A stretch of DNA of 59,626 nt from CAWUKT01 sp963923035 (GCA_963923035.1 CAWUKT010000042.1:1-59626), one strand, 5' to 3'; shown: positions 17,716 through 28,100, counted from the first letter of the stretch. Made by a program: numbers and translations. The notes: generated from the sequence alone by a model not told the origin.

Positions 17716-19086
17716 ATGGCCTTAGATCCCAAGACGCCTGGTGTCTATATCCAGGAAGTGTCTGTCTTCCCGCCTTCTGTCGCTCCGGTGGCCACCGCCA
17801 TCCCGGCATTCATTGGCTATACCGAAGACTCGGTGGCGGATGCCAAGCGCATCACCTCCATGAATGAGTTTGTGGACACCTTTGGTGGTCCCCAGCCGTA
17901 CCTGTTGTTTGACGGGGACGACGGATCCACGGTGACTTCCCCCACCCATTTCTTCAAGCTCTATTATTCCCTCCAACACTTCTTCCTGAATGGAGGCCGG
18001 GAATGCTGGGTCGTTTCGGCGGGTCAGTACACCGCCAGTCCCCTGGCGGCTGACATCGGAACCCTGTGGAACGAAGGGGCGTTGGGCAAAGTGGCGCTTG
18101 AGGATGAGCCGACGCTCATCGTGATCCCCGACGCCGATGTGCTCGGAGAAGCGGGCCACTACACGGTCTTCAAGGCCGCCCTGGCCCAGTGCAACCAGTT
18201 GCAGGATCGTTTTGCCATCATCGATGTATTTGACAAGGGCAACCTCACCGATTCCATTACCGCGCTGCGCAACCAAATCGGAACCCAGTACCTCAAGTAC
18301 GGAGCAGTGTATTATCCGGACCTGGTCACCAGTCTGAGCTATCCGGATTCAGCCGTTCTGGTGGACAATAGCGCCACGACAACGAATACCCAGTTGCAGA
18401 ACAAGACGGTGGCAACCATTGTGGCGGAAGCCGATACCACCGCTGCGGTGGCCGATCAGTGGATTGAGGTAGAAAAAACCATTCGGGACTCGGTGAAAGA
18501 CCAGCAGATTACCCTGCCTCCTTCGGGAGCCATTGCCGGGATCTATGCCGCCGTCGACCGCGACCGCGGCGTCTGGAAGGCTCCTGCGAATGTCAGCATC
18601 AATGGCGTGCTGAAGCCGGAAATCACCATCACCAACGAAGACCAGGACGGCCTCAACGTCAATCCCCAGGGCAAGTCCGTGAATGCCATCCGGGCCTTTA
18701 CCGGTCGGGGCATCCTCGTATGGGGCGCGCGTACCCTCGCCGGCAACGATGCCGAATGGCGCTACGTTCCCGTCCGTCGCCTCTTCATCTTCGTCGAAGA
18801 GTCCATCCAAAAGGCGACTGAATTCGTCGTCTTCGAACCCAACGACGCGAATACCTGGCTCCGGGTCAAGACCATGATCGAGAACTTCCTGATCAACCTT
18901 TGGAAGGACGGCGCTTTGGCGGGACCGACCCCCGATGCGGCCTTCTTTGTGAAAGTGGGACTGGGCGAAACCATGACTTCCCAAGATGTCCTCGATGGCA
19001 AGCTCATTGTGGAAGTGGGCATGGCCGCGGTACGTCCGGCCGAATTTATCATCCTGCGCTTCTCCCACAAGCTCCAGGAAGCCTGA
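17716..19086 (+). CDS. Contractile sheath protein, short form
   Basis: 456 residues. Begins KTPGVYIQEVS and A-T-A-I-P-A-F-I-G-Y-T, the classic phage/eCIS tail sheath N-terminus, and ends with the sheath C-terminal domain (GVWKAPANVS, SVNAIR, LVWGARTL, WRYVPVRRLFIFVEESI, FVVFEPND, FKVGL-like FFVKVGLGET, AAVRPAEFIILRFSHK). Sheath subunits form the outer helix around the tube and drive injection on contraction. It lies 63 bases after the unknown gene; the gap contains an AT-rich stretch that may hold an internal promoter. A longer paralogue follows 20 bases downstream. Afp/PVC carry three sheath genes; only two are seen here. Confidence 0.95.
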   Translation: MALDPKTPGVYIQEVSVFPPSVAPVATAIPAFIGYTEDSVADAKRITSMNEFVDTFGGPQPYLLFDGDDGSTVTSPTHFFKLYYSLQHFFLNGGRECWVVSAGQYTASPLAADIGTLWNEGALGKVALEDEPTLIVIPDADVLGEAGHYTVFKAALAQCNQLQDRFAIIDVFDKGNLTDSITALRNQIGTQYLKYGAVYYPDLVTSLSYPDSAVLVDNSATTTNTQLQNKTVATIVAEADTTAAVADQWIEVEKTIRDSVKDQQITLPPSGAIAGIYAAVDRDRGVWKAPANVSINGVLKPEITITNEDQDGLNVNPQGKSVNAIRAFTGRGILVWGARTLAGNDAEWRYVPVRRLFIFVEESIQKATEFVVFEPNDANTWLRVKTMIENFLINLWKDGALAGPTPDAAFFVKVGLGETMTSQDVLDGKLIVEVGMAAVRPAEFIILRFSHKLQEA

Positions 19087-19106
19087 TTCATTTAACCTGA
19101 AAATCC

Positions 19107-21128
19107 ATGGCAACCTATAAAACACCAGGGGTTTACATCGAGGAGGTGTCCACGCTTCCGGCGACGGTGGTCCGGGTGGCAACGGCAGTCCCCGCCTTTA
19201 TTGGGTATACCGAGACGGTGACCTACAAGGGCGAGGACCTGACGAATGTGCCCACCAAAGTCCGTTCGCTGAAGGAGTACGAGGAAATCTTCGGCAATGA
19301 ACCCCAGGACATAGATGGACGGGGCATCACCGCCAAGGTCGACGAGACCTCCGGCGATGTGATCTCCATTACCCTGAATCCTAAATTCCTGCTGTACCAT
19401 TCCCTCCGCCACTTCTACCTGAACGGTGGGGGAGATGCCTATATCGTGTCGGTGGGGACCTATGAAGTGCCTTCGGGCATGAGTACGGTTTCGAATGACG
19501 TGGACAAAACGGAATTGCAGGGGGGAATTGATGCGTTGAAAAAGGCCGATGAGCCGACCTTGATCGTCCTGCCGGACGCCTTCAAGCTGGGCCCCGCCGA
19601 CCTCGGCGAAGTCCAGGCCTACGCATTGGCCCATTGCAATACGATGCAGGACCGCTTCGCGGTGCTGGATGTGCAGTCGACCGGCTCCCACAGCGCCGAT
19701 GTCGGCGAGTTCCGCACCCGCATTGGCACCCAATACCTGAAGTATGGAGCGGCCTATTACCCGCCACTGCACAGTTCGCTCAGCCCGAACTCGGCGCTGG
19801 ACGAATCGATGATCAACCTGACCAATTCCAGCGATGCCACCATTGCGCTCTCCAGTTTGGGTGGGGTGGACGCCGGGATCCAGGACTTCTTTGATTCCCG
19901 GGCCGACGAAACGGAATTGACGGCGGATATCACCATCAATACGGTGGACAAGAGCTTCTCCGATTGGATCGCTGATCTTCGGGCCGTCATTGAGGCTGTA
20001 GGGGATATTTCAACCATTCCGAATGCCGCTCCCGGCGATGAGAAAGCCTATCTGACCACTCAGATGGGCCTCCTCAAAGGCTTGGTGGACTTCCTGTACG
20101 CCGACCGGGGCGCTGCCCATTTCGGCAATGCCCAATTGGATGCGATCAAGGAAGAGGCGCTGGCCGAATCAGGTGGGGCCCTCGAAGCCGTTGCGCAAGA
20201 TTTGTATACGGTGGACTTGGCTTATGACTTGTCGGTCGCCGGGAACCCGGGCGCCTTGGCCGTTGTAGGTGTTGGCGATTATGTGGCTGCGAGCTACAGT
20301 TATGGACTGGCGGGGATTACCACGCCGATTGCTGTTCCGACCGTGCAGACCATTTATGGCGCTGCCCCTGCCAATGAGCAGGAAGCCGTTCAGAATGCCA
20401 TTGCCTATCTCGAAGCCAGTGTCGATGCCCTGGAGGAGATGTATCTGGCGTGGGTGGAGACAGTGAGCAACCGGACCTATGCCAACCTGGAAACGGGCAG
20501 CAAGGTGTACAGTGGTATCATCCAGGCCATTCGGAAGCAGGGCTACGTCTTGCCGCCTTCCGGCGCGATGGTGGGAGTTTACTCCGCCGTGGATGCCGAC
20601 CGGGGCGTCTGGAAAGCACCGGCCAATGTCAGTGTCAACGGTATTCAAACGCCGCCTTCGAACCTGTTTGCCTCGGACTACGACGACCTGAATGTCCCGA
20701 ACGATGGGCAGGGCAAGTCGATCAATGCTATCCGCTTCTTCCGCGGCAAGGGCACCCTGGTCTATGGCGCGCGCACGCTGGCCGGCAACGATGCCGAATG
20801 GCGCTATGTCCCGGTGCGTCGCTTGTTCATCATGGTGGAGGAGTCGGTGAAAAAGGCTTCTGAACCGGTGGTCTTCGAGCCGAACGATGCGAATACGTGG
20901 CAGAAGACGAAGGCCATGATCGAGAATTTCCTGATCAATCTGTGGAAGGACGGGGCATTGGCCGGTCCAACCCCGGAAGCCGCCTTCTTTGTGAAGGTGG
21001 GGCTGAATGAAACCATGACGCCCCAGGATATCCTCGATGGCAAGCTGATCATCGAGATTGGTTTGGCGGCCGTGCGGCCGGCTGAATTCATCATCCTGCG
21101 TTTCTCGCACAAGCTGCAAGAAGCCTGA
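19107..21128 (+). CDS. Contractile sheath protein, long form with inserted domain
   Basis: 673 residues. N-terminus (KTPGVYIEEVSTLP, VATAVPAFIGYTE) and the last ~190 residues (GVWKAPANVSVNG to AAVRPAEFIILRFSHKLQEA) are near-copies of the short sheath protein next door. Between them, roughly residues 225-455, is a ~200-residue extra segment not present in the short form: Ala/Asp/Glu-rich with helical patches (DKSFSDWIADLRAVIEAV, LAESGGALEAVAQDLY, AIAYLEASVDALEEMYLAWVE). In related particles such insertions sit on the outside of the sheath. Family knowledge: paralogous sheath proteins occupy different parts of the tail (trunk against baseplate-proximal ring), but which one forms the trunk cannot be told from sequence. 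Confidence 0.94.
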   Translation: MATYKTPGVYIEEVSTLPATVVRVATAVPAFIGYTETVTYKGEDLTNVPTKVRSLKEYEEIFGNEPQDIDGRGITAKVDETSGDVISITLNPKFLLYHSLRHFYLNGGGDAYIVSVGTYEVPSGMSTVSNDVDKTELQGGIDALKKADEPTLIVLPDAFKLGPADLGEVQAYALAHCNTMQDRFAVLDVQSTGSHSADVGEFRTRIGTQYLKYGAAYYPPLHSSLSPNSALDESMINLTNSSDATIALSSLGGVDAGIQDFFDSRADETELTADITINTVDKSFSDWIADLRAVIEAVGDISTIPNAAPGDEKAYLTTQMGLLKGLVDFLYADRGAAHFGNAQLDAIKEEALAESGGALEAVAQDLYTVDLAYDLSVAGNPGALAVVGVGDYVAASYSYGLAGITTPIAVPTVQTIYGAAPANEQEAVQNAIAYLEASVDALEEMYLAWVETVSNRTYANLETGSKVYSGIIQAIRKQGYVLPPSGAMVGVYSAVDADRGVWKAPANVSVNGIQTPPSNLFASDYDDLNVPNDGQGKSINAIRFFRGKGTLVYGARTLAGNDAEWRYVPVRRLFIMVEESVKKASEPVVFEPNDANTWQKTKAMIENFLINLWKDGALAGPTPEAAFFVKVGLNETMTPQDILDGKLIIEIGLAAVRPAEFIILRFSHKLQEA

Positions 21129-21193
21129 TCCCCTCGGGGGCAATCGTTTGAAAGTAATTTAACTATACAGCATACACCCAAAATTTTTCCAAC

Positions 21194-21625
21194 ATGGCAC
21201 TCTATCCATTGTCAGTATTCCACTTCGCCGTCGTCTGGGGCGGTGCCAATATCAGCTTCCAGGAAGTATCCGGGCTGAACATCAACAGCGAGAAGATCGC
21301 CTATCGGGGGGGCGCGAGCCCGGAGTCCAGCGACATCGTGATGCCGGGCCGCCGGACCTTCGACGACATCGTCCTGAAGCGCGGTGTCTTTGCGGGGGAC
21401 AGCGACTTCTACAAGTGGATTTCCACGGCCGTCATGAACGACGTTGAACGCCGCGACCTGACCATTTCCCTTCTCAATTCCGAGCACGCACCCGTCGTGA
21501 CCTGGAAAGTGAAAAATGCCTGGCCAATGAAGCTGGAAGGTCCGTCTCTGAACTCCACCGGCAACGAAGTGGCCGTCGAAAGCATCACCCTCGCCCACGA
21601 AGGGATCACCCTGGAATTCATCTAA
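21194..21625 (+). CDS. Inner tube protein (Afp1/Pvc1-like, gp19 family)
   Basis: 143 residues, standard for eCIS tube subunits. Motifs: FQEVSGL near residue 20, the RRTFDDIVLKRGVF loop, then DFYKWI, VTWKVKNAWPMKLEGPSLNSTGNEVAVESITLAHEGI. Hexameric rings stack to make the tube through which cargo leaves. It lies 65 bases after the long sheath gene; that gap starts with a small GC hairpin and turns AT-rich, so extra transcription of this abundant subunit from an internal promoter is possible. A related gene follows 20 bases downstream. Confidence 0.95.
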   Translation: MALYPLSVFHFAVVWGGANISFQEVSGLNINSEKIAYRGGASPESSDIVMPGRRTFDDIVLKRGVFAGDSDFYKWISTAVMNDVERRDLTISLLNSEHAPVVTWKVKNAWPMKLEGPSLNSTGNEVAVESITLAHEGITLEFI

Positions 21626-21645
21626 GTCCCTGACCGGCAGCGTCC

Positions 21646-22098
21646 ATGAATTATTATCCTCCCATTGGATTCTACTTTCGGGTAGAGTTTGAGGGCATAG
21701 GAGCCAAAAGTGTTGACACAAATTTTCAGGAAGTCTCCGGCCTGACCCAGGAACTGGAGGTCGAGAAGCTCCAGGAAGGCGGCGTCAACGATTACCAGCA
21801 CCCTTTGCCCAAACCCGTCAAGTACCCCAACCTGGTACTCAAGCGGGGCATGCTCCCCGATTCGAAACTGGTCGAGTGGCTGAACAAGGCCCTGGACAGC
21901 TTTGAAATTGAACCCAATACTGTCAACGTCGCCCTGCTGAATCCCAAGGGCGAAGTCCTGATGAGCTGGGAGTTTACCGGAGCCTGGCCCCTCAAGTGGG
22001 AAATCTCAGGCTTCAATGCCACGGACAACGCCATCGTGGTTGAGTCCATCGAATTGACCTATAAAAAATTCAGGAGGGTTCCCCCCAATGGCAATTGA
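21646..22098 (+). CDS. Second tube-type protein (Afp5/Pvc5-like tube initiator)
   Basis: 150 residues with the same gp19 fold signals as its neighbour: NFQEVSGLTQELEVEKLQEGG, YPNLVLKRGM, LVEWLNKALDSF, VLMSWEFTGAWPLKWEISGFNATDNAIVVESIELTYKKFRR. In Afp/PVC the equivalent protein starts the tube on top of the spike/LysM adaptor complex. Its stop codon lies 11 bases inside the next gene, so the small DUF5908 protein is likely translated by coupling. Confidence 0.93.
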   Translation: MNYYPPIGFYFRVEFEGIGAKSVDTNFQEVSGLTQELEVEKLQEGGVNDYQHPLPKPVKYPNLVLKRGMLPDSKLVEWLNKALDSFEIEPNTVNVALLNPKGEVLMSWEFTGAWPLKWEISGFNATDNAIVVESIELTYKKFRRVPPNGN

Positions 22099-22249
22099 AA
22101 TTCGTGAACTGATCATCACTGCGACCATTGAAGGCGATCAGGCAGCACAACCCACCGCGCCCAAGGATGATACTGGCTCCAAAGAGCAGCTCATCCAGGA
22201 GTGCGTAGACCAGGTGCTGCGGATCCTCAAAGAGGAGGACCGGCGATGA
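22088..22249 (+). CDS. Small DUF5908 protein (Afp6-like position)
   Basis: 53 residues, ATG at 22088 and TGA at 22247-22249. The N-terminus MAIEIRELIITATIE fits the DUF5908 family (M-P/A-I-E-I-R-E-L-x-I), a very short conserved protein found in eCIS clusters between the tube-initiator and LysM genes. The middle is Pro/Asp/Gly-rich and the last ~20 residues are predicted helical (EQLIQECVDQVLRILKEEDRR). It overlaps both neighbours: 11 bases with the gene before and 4 bases (ATGA) with the gene after. Its molecular role is unknown. Confidence 0.85.
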   Translation: MAIEIRELIITATIEGDQAAQPTAPKDDTGSKEQLIQECVDQVLRILKEEDRR

Positions 22250-22962
22250 GCAGCAGCGGCAAATTGGAGAAGCTGAAAATCGTCTCTTTCCTGGATGCTG
22301 AACAGTCTTCGGGGAAGCAGGTCGGGGTATTCGAGGCCTATTACAACCCGGCGTCCCTGTCCATTTCCTACGGCGTCAAGTACAATGACGAAGAGGCGAT
22401 CGGAACCGTGAAGACCTCGGTCAAGTACGACGGCTACAACGCGACGACCTATTCCTTCGACCTGATGATCGACGGGACGGGCGCTTCCGCTCCCAATGGC
22501 ATTTCCAAGGACCAGCCCGGGGCCGATGGCAGCAAAATCTCCGTGCCCGACAAGGTCCAGACCTTTATGGACTACGTCTACAAGTTCCAGGGCGAAAACC
22601 ACGAGGGCTGCTACCTCCAGATCCAGTGGGGAAAATCATCGGTGCCACGGTGTGTGCTGACTTCGGTGAACGTGACCTACGATCTCTTCAGCCCCAATGG
22701 AGACCCGCTTCGGGCGAAGCTGGCCTGCCAGTTCAAGGAATATTCCTACAAGGAACTGTCCGATGCGGAGGAAAACCGCCAATCGCCGGACGTGACCCAC
22801 TTGCGGGTGATTACCCAGGGCGAGACCCTGCCGGGCCTCTGCGAGCAGATCTACGGCGATGCCAGGTTGTACCAGCAAATCGCCCGCTACAACAACCTGA
22901 CGAATTACCGCAATCTGAAGCCGGGACAACGGCTCTATTTTCCACCCCTCACCAACTCCTAA
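22246..22962 (+). CDS. LysM-containing tube/spike adaptor (Afp7/Pvc7-like)
   Basis: 238 residues. N-terminal domain with FEAYYNPASLSISYGVKYND and later MDYVYKFQGENHEGCYLQIQWGKS, RCVLTSVNVTYDLFSPNGDPLRAKLACQFKEY, typical of the CIS tube-adaptor family; the last ~55 residues are a LysM domain (THLRVITQGETLPGLCEQIYGD ... YNNLTNYRNLKPGQRLYFP). In the particle such proteins link spike and tube, like T4 gp53/gp54-type adaptors; the LysM fold here is structural rather than proof of peptidoglycan binding. The ATG at 22246 overlaps the DUF5908 stop and is preferred over an upstream in-frame start that would run through that gene. Confidence 0.92.
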   Translation: MSSSGKLEKLKIVSFLDAEQSSGKQVGVFEAYYNPASLSISYGVKYNDEEAIGTVKTSVKYDGYNATTYSFDLMIDGTGASAPNGISKDQPGADGSKISVPDKVQTFMDYVYKFQGENHEGCYLQIQWGKSSVPRCVLTSVNVTYDLFSPNGDPLRAKLACQFKEYSYKELSDAEENRQSPDVTHLRVITQGETLPGLCEQIYGDARLYQQIARYNNLTNYRNLKPGQRLYFPPLTNS

Positions 22963-22974
22963 GCCAAGTTCAAC

Positions 22975-24708
22975 ATGGCCGAAACCGACGGTGTAGTAAC
23001 GATCAAGATTTTTGCCGATGGCGAGGACCAGGGCAATATCGGCGTGGTGTCCCTGTACGTCTACTCCGAAGCCAATAAGATTTCGTACGCCGAGATCGTA
23101 TTGGACGATGGCGATCCCGCGAACCAGGAGTTCCCGACGAGCAACGACCCCAAGTATGCCCCCGGAGCGACCCTGGCGATTGAATTGGGGCGGGGAACCC
23201 AGACCGAGCCCATCTTCGAAGGCATTGTGGTGAAGCACCGGATCAAGGCCCGGCGCGATGGAGTCCCTTTGCTGCACCTCATGGTCAAGCATTCGGCCGT
23301 CCAGATGACCCACTACCGCAAGTCCCGTCATTTTCCCGAGCAGACCGACGCTGAGATCGCCGAGGCTATTCTGGGCGAGTACGAGGCCGGGTTTGAGGTG
23401 AAGGGTATGGAGTTGGAGCATGAAAAAATGGTCCAGTACAATGTCTCTGATTGGGACTTTTTGGTGGCGCGGGCGGAAGCAAATGGCTGTGTGGTGGTGA
23501 CGGAAGAAGGAAAAATTACCGTGGCGCCTCCGGAGGTGAAAGAGGACAGTGAAATGCCGACTGCCGCCTACGGCGGCAACATCATGGAATTCGAGGCCGA
23601 GACCGATGGCCGCGACCTCTACGCCGCCGGTTCCGCCGTGGGCTGGAACTATACGACCCAGGAATTGGACCCAGCCAACTCTGAGGAGCCCTCGGACGTG
23701 CCCGATGCCACCTCGCCGAGCTCGGCCGAGGCGGCCAGTAGCCTGGGAGACGGCGAATTCCAATTGCGCCACTCCGGAGAACTCTCCGACCTCGAACTGG
23801 CCGCCTGGACCAACAATACCTTCATGCGGAGCCGCCTCGGCAAGGTCCGGGGACGCATCCGGCTGATGGGCGACATGGCCTTCCAAACGGGGAAAACCCT
23901 CGTGATCGAAGGCACCAGCCAGGTCTTCAACGGAGCCGCCTATATCGGAGGTGTGCGCCACGAGGTCGTGAACGGCATTTGGACGACGACGGTCCAGGTG
24001 GGGATGGATCCCCGCCCTCACCTGGTTCGGCACCCGAATGTCGTGGATGCGCCCGCCAAGGGCCTTTTGCCGCCGGTACGCGGCCTGCGCATTGGGAAGG
24101 TCACCCAGTTGACCGAGGACCCGGAAGGTCAATTCCGGGTGCTGGTGAAGATGGCCACTGTGGACGATGCCGAGGACGGCATCTGGTGTCGGGTGGCCCG
24201 CCTGGACGCTGGCAACAGCCACACGGTCTTTTTCCAGCCCCAAATCGACGACGAAGTGGTGGTGGGCTTTCTGGAAGAAGATCCCCGGCACGGGATTGTG
24301 CTGGGAAGCCTCCACAGCAGTGGGGACCAGGAGCCGCCCCTGGACAGCAACGACGAATTCCTCAAGCGGGGCATTGTGACCCCCGAAGGATTGAGCGTGG
24401 TGCTGGACGATGAATTGAAGGCGGTGACCATTGAGACCCCGGGCGGGAAGAAGGTGGCCCTGGACGAAGATGCGGGGACGATTTTGCTGGAGGATGAGCA
24501 TGGAAACAAGATCGAAATGAGCAGTGATGGCATCGTGATGGAGAGTGGAAAAGACATTGTGCTGAAGGCGACGGGCGATGTGAAGATTGAAGGCGTAAAC
24601 ATCGAGAACAGTGCCCAGGCGCAATTTGTGGCGGAGGGCACGGCCGGGGCGGAACTCAAGTCCAGTGCCGTGGTGGCGGTCGAAGGCAGCCTGATCACCC
24701 TTAATTGA
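22975..24708 (+). CDS. VgrG-like spike protein (Afp8/Pvc8-like)
   Basis: 577 residues. Residues 1-~350 resemble the gp27/phage late control D part (VTIKIFADGEDQGNIGVVSLYVYSEANKISYAEIVLDDG, FEGIVVKHRIK, WDFLVARAEANGCVV). Residues ~365-455 form a gp5-type OB fold (IGKVTQLTEDPEGQFRVLVKM, WCRVARLDAG, PQIDDEVVVGFLEEDPRHGIVLGSLHSS). The last ~110 residues are short repeats of beta-strands (VAL-DEDAGTILLEDEHGNKIEMSSDG) that make the trimeric needle. The protein forms the membrane-piercing spike at the tube tip. No lysozyme domain is present between OB fold and needle. No PAAR domain is fused at the end and no separate PAAR gene follows. Confidence 0.94.
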   Translation: MAETDGVVTIKIFADGEDQGNIGVVSLYVYSEANKISYAEIVLDDGDPANQEFPTSNDPKYAPGATLAIELGRGTQTEPIFEGIVVKHRIKARRDGVPLLHLMVKHSAVQMTHYRKSRHFPEQTDAEIAEAILGEYEAGFEVKGMELEHEKMVQYNVSDWDFLVARAEANGCVVVTEEGKITVAPPEVKEDSEMPTAAYGGNIMEFEAETDGRDLYAAGSAVGWNYTTQELDPANSEEPSDVPDATSPSSAEAASSLGDGEFQLRHSGELSDLELAAWTNNTFMRSRLGKVRGRIRLMGDMAFQTGKTLVIEGTSQVFNGAAYIGGVRHEVVNGIWTTTVQVGMDPRPHLVRHPNVVDAPAKGLLPPVRGLRIGKVTQLTEDPEGQFRVLVKMATVDDAEDGIWCRVARLDAGNSHTVFFQPQIDDEVVVGFLEEDPRHGIVLGSLHSSGDQEPPLDSNDEFLKRGIVTPEGLSVVLDDELKAVTIETPGGKKVALDEDAGTILLEDEHGNKIEMSSDGIVMESGKDIVLKATGDVKIEGVNIENSAQAQFVAEGTAGAELKSSAVVAVEGSLITLN

Positions 24709-24733
24709 TATTCAAGTAGAAAGCAGACGCATT

Positions 24734-25159
24734 ATGGCGACCGACAATAACAACGAGCGATCATTTTTAGGCCGGGGCTGGTCCTTTCCGCCCCAGTTTA
24801 ACAAGCGCAAGAAAGCGGTGGAAATGCTGGAAGGCGAGGCGGATATTGAGAGTAGCCTCCGCATTCTGATGTCGACTTCCCTGGGTGAGCGGGCCTTGCG
24901 GAGCAAGTACGGCAGTCGCATTGCTTCCATGTTGTTCAACCCCATCGACAGTTCCCAACAAGCCATTTTGCGCTCCCATATTACCGACATCATTCTCCTC
25001 CACGAACCCCGCATCCGTCCCCTGAAGGTGGAGGTCGAAATCGATACCCTCGAAGGCCGGGTGGACATCCTGATTGAATACAAAGTCGCCGCGACGAATA
25101 CCCGGCGCAACTTCGTCTATCCCTTTTATCAATTGGAAGGAACGGAGGTGCAAAAATGA
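24734..25159 (+). CDS. gp25-like baseplate wedge protein (Afp9/Pvc9-like)
   Basis: 141 residues, normal for gp25/GPW. Features: GRGWSFPPQF near the start, EADIESSLRILMSTSLGERALRSKYGS (with the conserved S-L-x-I/L-L-x-T-x-x-G-E-R motif), LRSHITDIILLHEPRI and a C-terminal strand pair. gp25 anchors the first sheath ring to the baseplate. The stop overlaps the start of the J-like gene by 4 bases. Confidence 0.95.
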   Translation: MATDNNNERSFLGRGWSFPPQFNKRKKAVEMLEGEADIESSLRILMSTSLGERALRSKYGSRIASMLFNPIDSSQQAILRSHITDIILLHEPRIRPLKVEVEIDTLEGRVDILIEYKVAATNTRRNFVYPFYQLEGTEVQK

Positions 25160-28100
25160 AAGAATGCTGCAAGGTCACGAATCCGTTGCGCCGGGATGGC
25201 ACCAGCCAACCCGAACGCTTCCCGCTCGCTTTGGCGGAGGATTACGTGCGCATCGACGAGCGCAGCCCCGCCGACCTGCTGAATTTTACCCGCCAGCTGG
25301 CCACCCAATTCAACTATTACAATGGCAACAATGCCATCGACGGAGATTGGGCCGCCTTTTTCCAGGAAGACCTGAGCTTTCTGCTGGCCCGCATTTCGGC
25401 CATGGACCTGGACGTCTACCGCGATTTCTTCGAATTCCACCGGAACCAATTGGTGGATGAATTTGAAACCAATGGCGTCACCGGTGCGCTGAATCCCCTG
25501 TTGGTCGCGGTGTTCCGGCAATTTCTGGGCACGGTGGGGTCGGTGGGCGATGTGGACTATCCGGCATTTCCCCTGCTCATGGACCAGTGGCACGAACTGC
25601 TGCCCGAGACCGGGCTTTTCGGCGATGGAACCGGCCTGTATTCCTACCGGGACGAGGTCGATGAGGGCCGGGGAAAAACCAAGTCCTTTGTCCAGAACCT
25701 CCAAATCGCATTTTACGAAGCCCAAGCCGATCCCAACCTCACCCTGACCGATCTCCAGCCCGAATTCAACGGGCTCGAAAAAGATACCTGGGGCGTCTTC
25801 GTCAACCCCGGTGATTTCCCCGGCGACAGCGACCCCTACGATCCGCCGGACATTTCCCAGCGGAAGTACTTTACCTCCGGTACCACGGCCGACCACATCC
25901 CCAAGTTGATCGACCTGTTCCAGGCCTGTTTCGACACCCTGATCGGGGTGGTCCGCAAATTGCAGGAACGGATTCCCCAATTCCTGGAGCAGAGCTTCGC
26001 CGAGTACGCGTACCACGAGCCGCAGAACGGCCTTTTCCTGGCCTTTGTGCAGTTGATGGGCAGTGCCCAGGACCACATCAATTCCCTGGGGCGGAAGCAT
26101 TTGCTCTACCACTACCGCGACGTCCTGCGCTTCAGCGAACAATCCCTGGTCCCCGACCAGGCCGTGCTCATTTTCCAATTGCGGAAGGGCGTGGACCAGT
26201 ACAAGATCGACGCCGGGACCGAGTTGAAAGCGGGGAAGGATGTGGATGGAAATTCGCTTTTCTACGCGGTGGACCGCGAAGTGGTGGTCAACCAGGCGGC
26301 TTTGACGGAGGTGCGGACGGTATTTGTGGAGCGCGAACTGAGCAATCCGATGAACGGTAAGGTGCAGGGAGTTTATGCGGCCCCCATTGCGAATTCGGCG
26401 GATGGACAGGGAGGGGAATTGGATGAGGGGGAACCCAAGTGGAACCTCTTCGGGGAGCGGCAGGGGGAATTGGAAGCGGCAGAACGGACCATGGTGGATG
26501 GCGAACTGGGATTTGCGGTGGCGTCTCCCCTGTTGGTCTTGCGGGAAGGCAACCGAACGATTCACCTGACCCTGGAATTGGGGAGTGGGAAGTCGGGCTA
26601 CCGGCCCGGATTGTATCTGAACAATCACCAGAAACGCTATGCGGCCGAGGCCGATTTGCTGAATGGATTGCAAGTGCAGTTCAGTTCGGAAGAAGGGATG
26701 TTGGACGCAGAATTGAACCGGGTATTCATTGCCCATCGCTCCGAGTTCACGCAGGGCCATCCCGATCTGTCGGATTGGAACCTGCCGACCGGAAGTTGGG
26801 TCAACAAGACCTATCTCTGCCTGGAAATCAACATCGACGATACCTTGCCGGCCTTTGTGCCCTACGATGCCGAATTACACGGAGGCACCTACGCGACTCT
26901 GTGGCCCCTGCTGAAGATTTCCTTTGCGGGCCAGAGCGATTTGGTGGCCGATTTGAATCTCCCGCCGGCCATTTTTGGAGTGGGGAAAAAAGGACCGGGT
27001 GCCTTTTCATTGCCCCGCACCACCTTCCAAATGGGTAAGATCTACCTCTACGAAGGGCGGGCCTATATCGCGGGCCAGAGTGGCAAGCTCAACAGCATCA
27101 AGAACAATTTTACCTCCCTGGACAGCTTTTCGGACCTGCTCGATGCCACCTTCGAGGCCTATGACTCGGGGAAAACCTACTCCACGGCGGCGGAAGTCTC
27201 GCTGGGCGGGGAGGCCTACCGGGCCGCTGATGCCATTGGTCTGGGCGAAAGTCCGGCCGATGAGGACTCCTCCTGGGAACTGATCTCCTTTGGTGGATCG
27301 CTGTATCCCTATTTTGAGCGCACGACCGTGGCCCAGATCCACGTGAAGGTGGCGGCAACGGAGATGGAAAATGTGTACCTGGAAAATGATACCGGGCGCC
27401 TCAAAGCAGGAAAGCCCTTCCGGCCCTTGGGCTCGGTCCCGGTGGTGGGTTCCCGCTTCTACGTGGGCTCCAAGGAAATCTTCGGGAAGAAGCTCAGTTC
27501 GTTGGACCTGACCTTGGTCTGGAAGGATCCGCCCAGTAACCTGGGCAACCATTACGATGGCTACGAGAAGTTCAAACTGGTCTCGTCCTCGGCTACCGAA
27601 AAATCGGCCAAGGCTCCGAATCTTCCTTTTAAATCGGCCAAGACCGGCAAGTCTAAAGGCAAAACCACCTATTATACCAGTAGCTCCCAGGGGCCGAGTT
27701 TCCCGAATTCCTCCTTCAAGGTCCAGGTAGATCGTTTGTTGGACGGGGATTGGGAGCAATTGGGAACCAGTTTGAAACCCCTTTTCCACAGCTCCAACGC
27801 GACCCTGCCCCATACCATCAGCTTCACCGCTTCCGAATTGAGCGCCTTCGACCGGTCTCTGAATTTGGAAGAACCGACTGCCTACGGCCCGAAAGAGACC
27901 GTCGGCTTCCTGCGCATGGAACTCGCGGCCCCCAGCATGGGCTTTGGGCACAAGCGCTACCCAAAGCTGCTCCTTCAGGAGGCGATGTTGGCTGGTGACA
28001 ACGACGCCAATACCACGCCCGCCTACCCGAACGAGCCCCATACCCCGATCCTGAAAGAATTCAAGCTCTCCTATTCCTCGGAAGCGACCCTGGACCTGAC

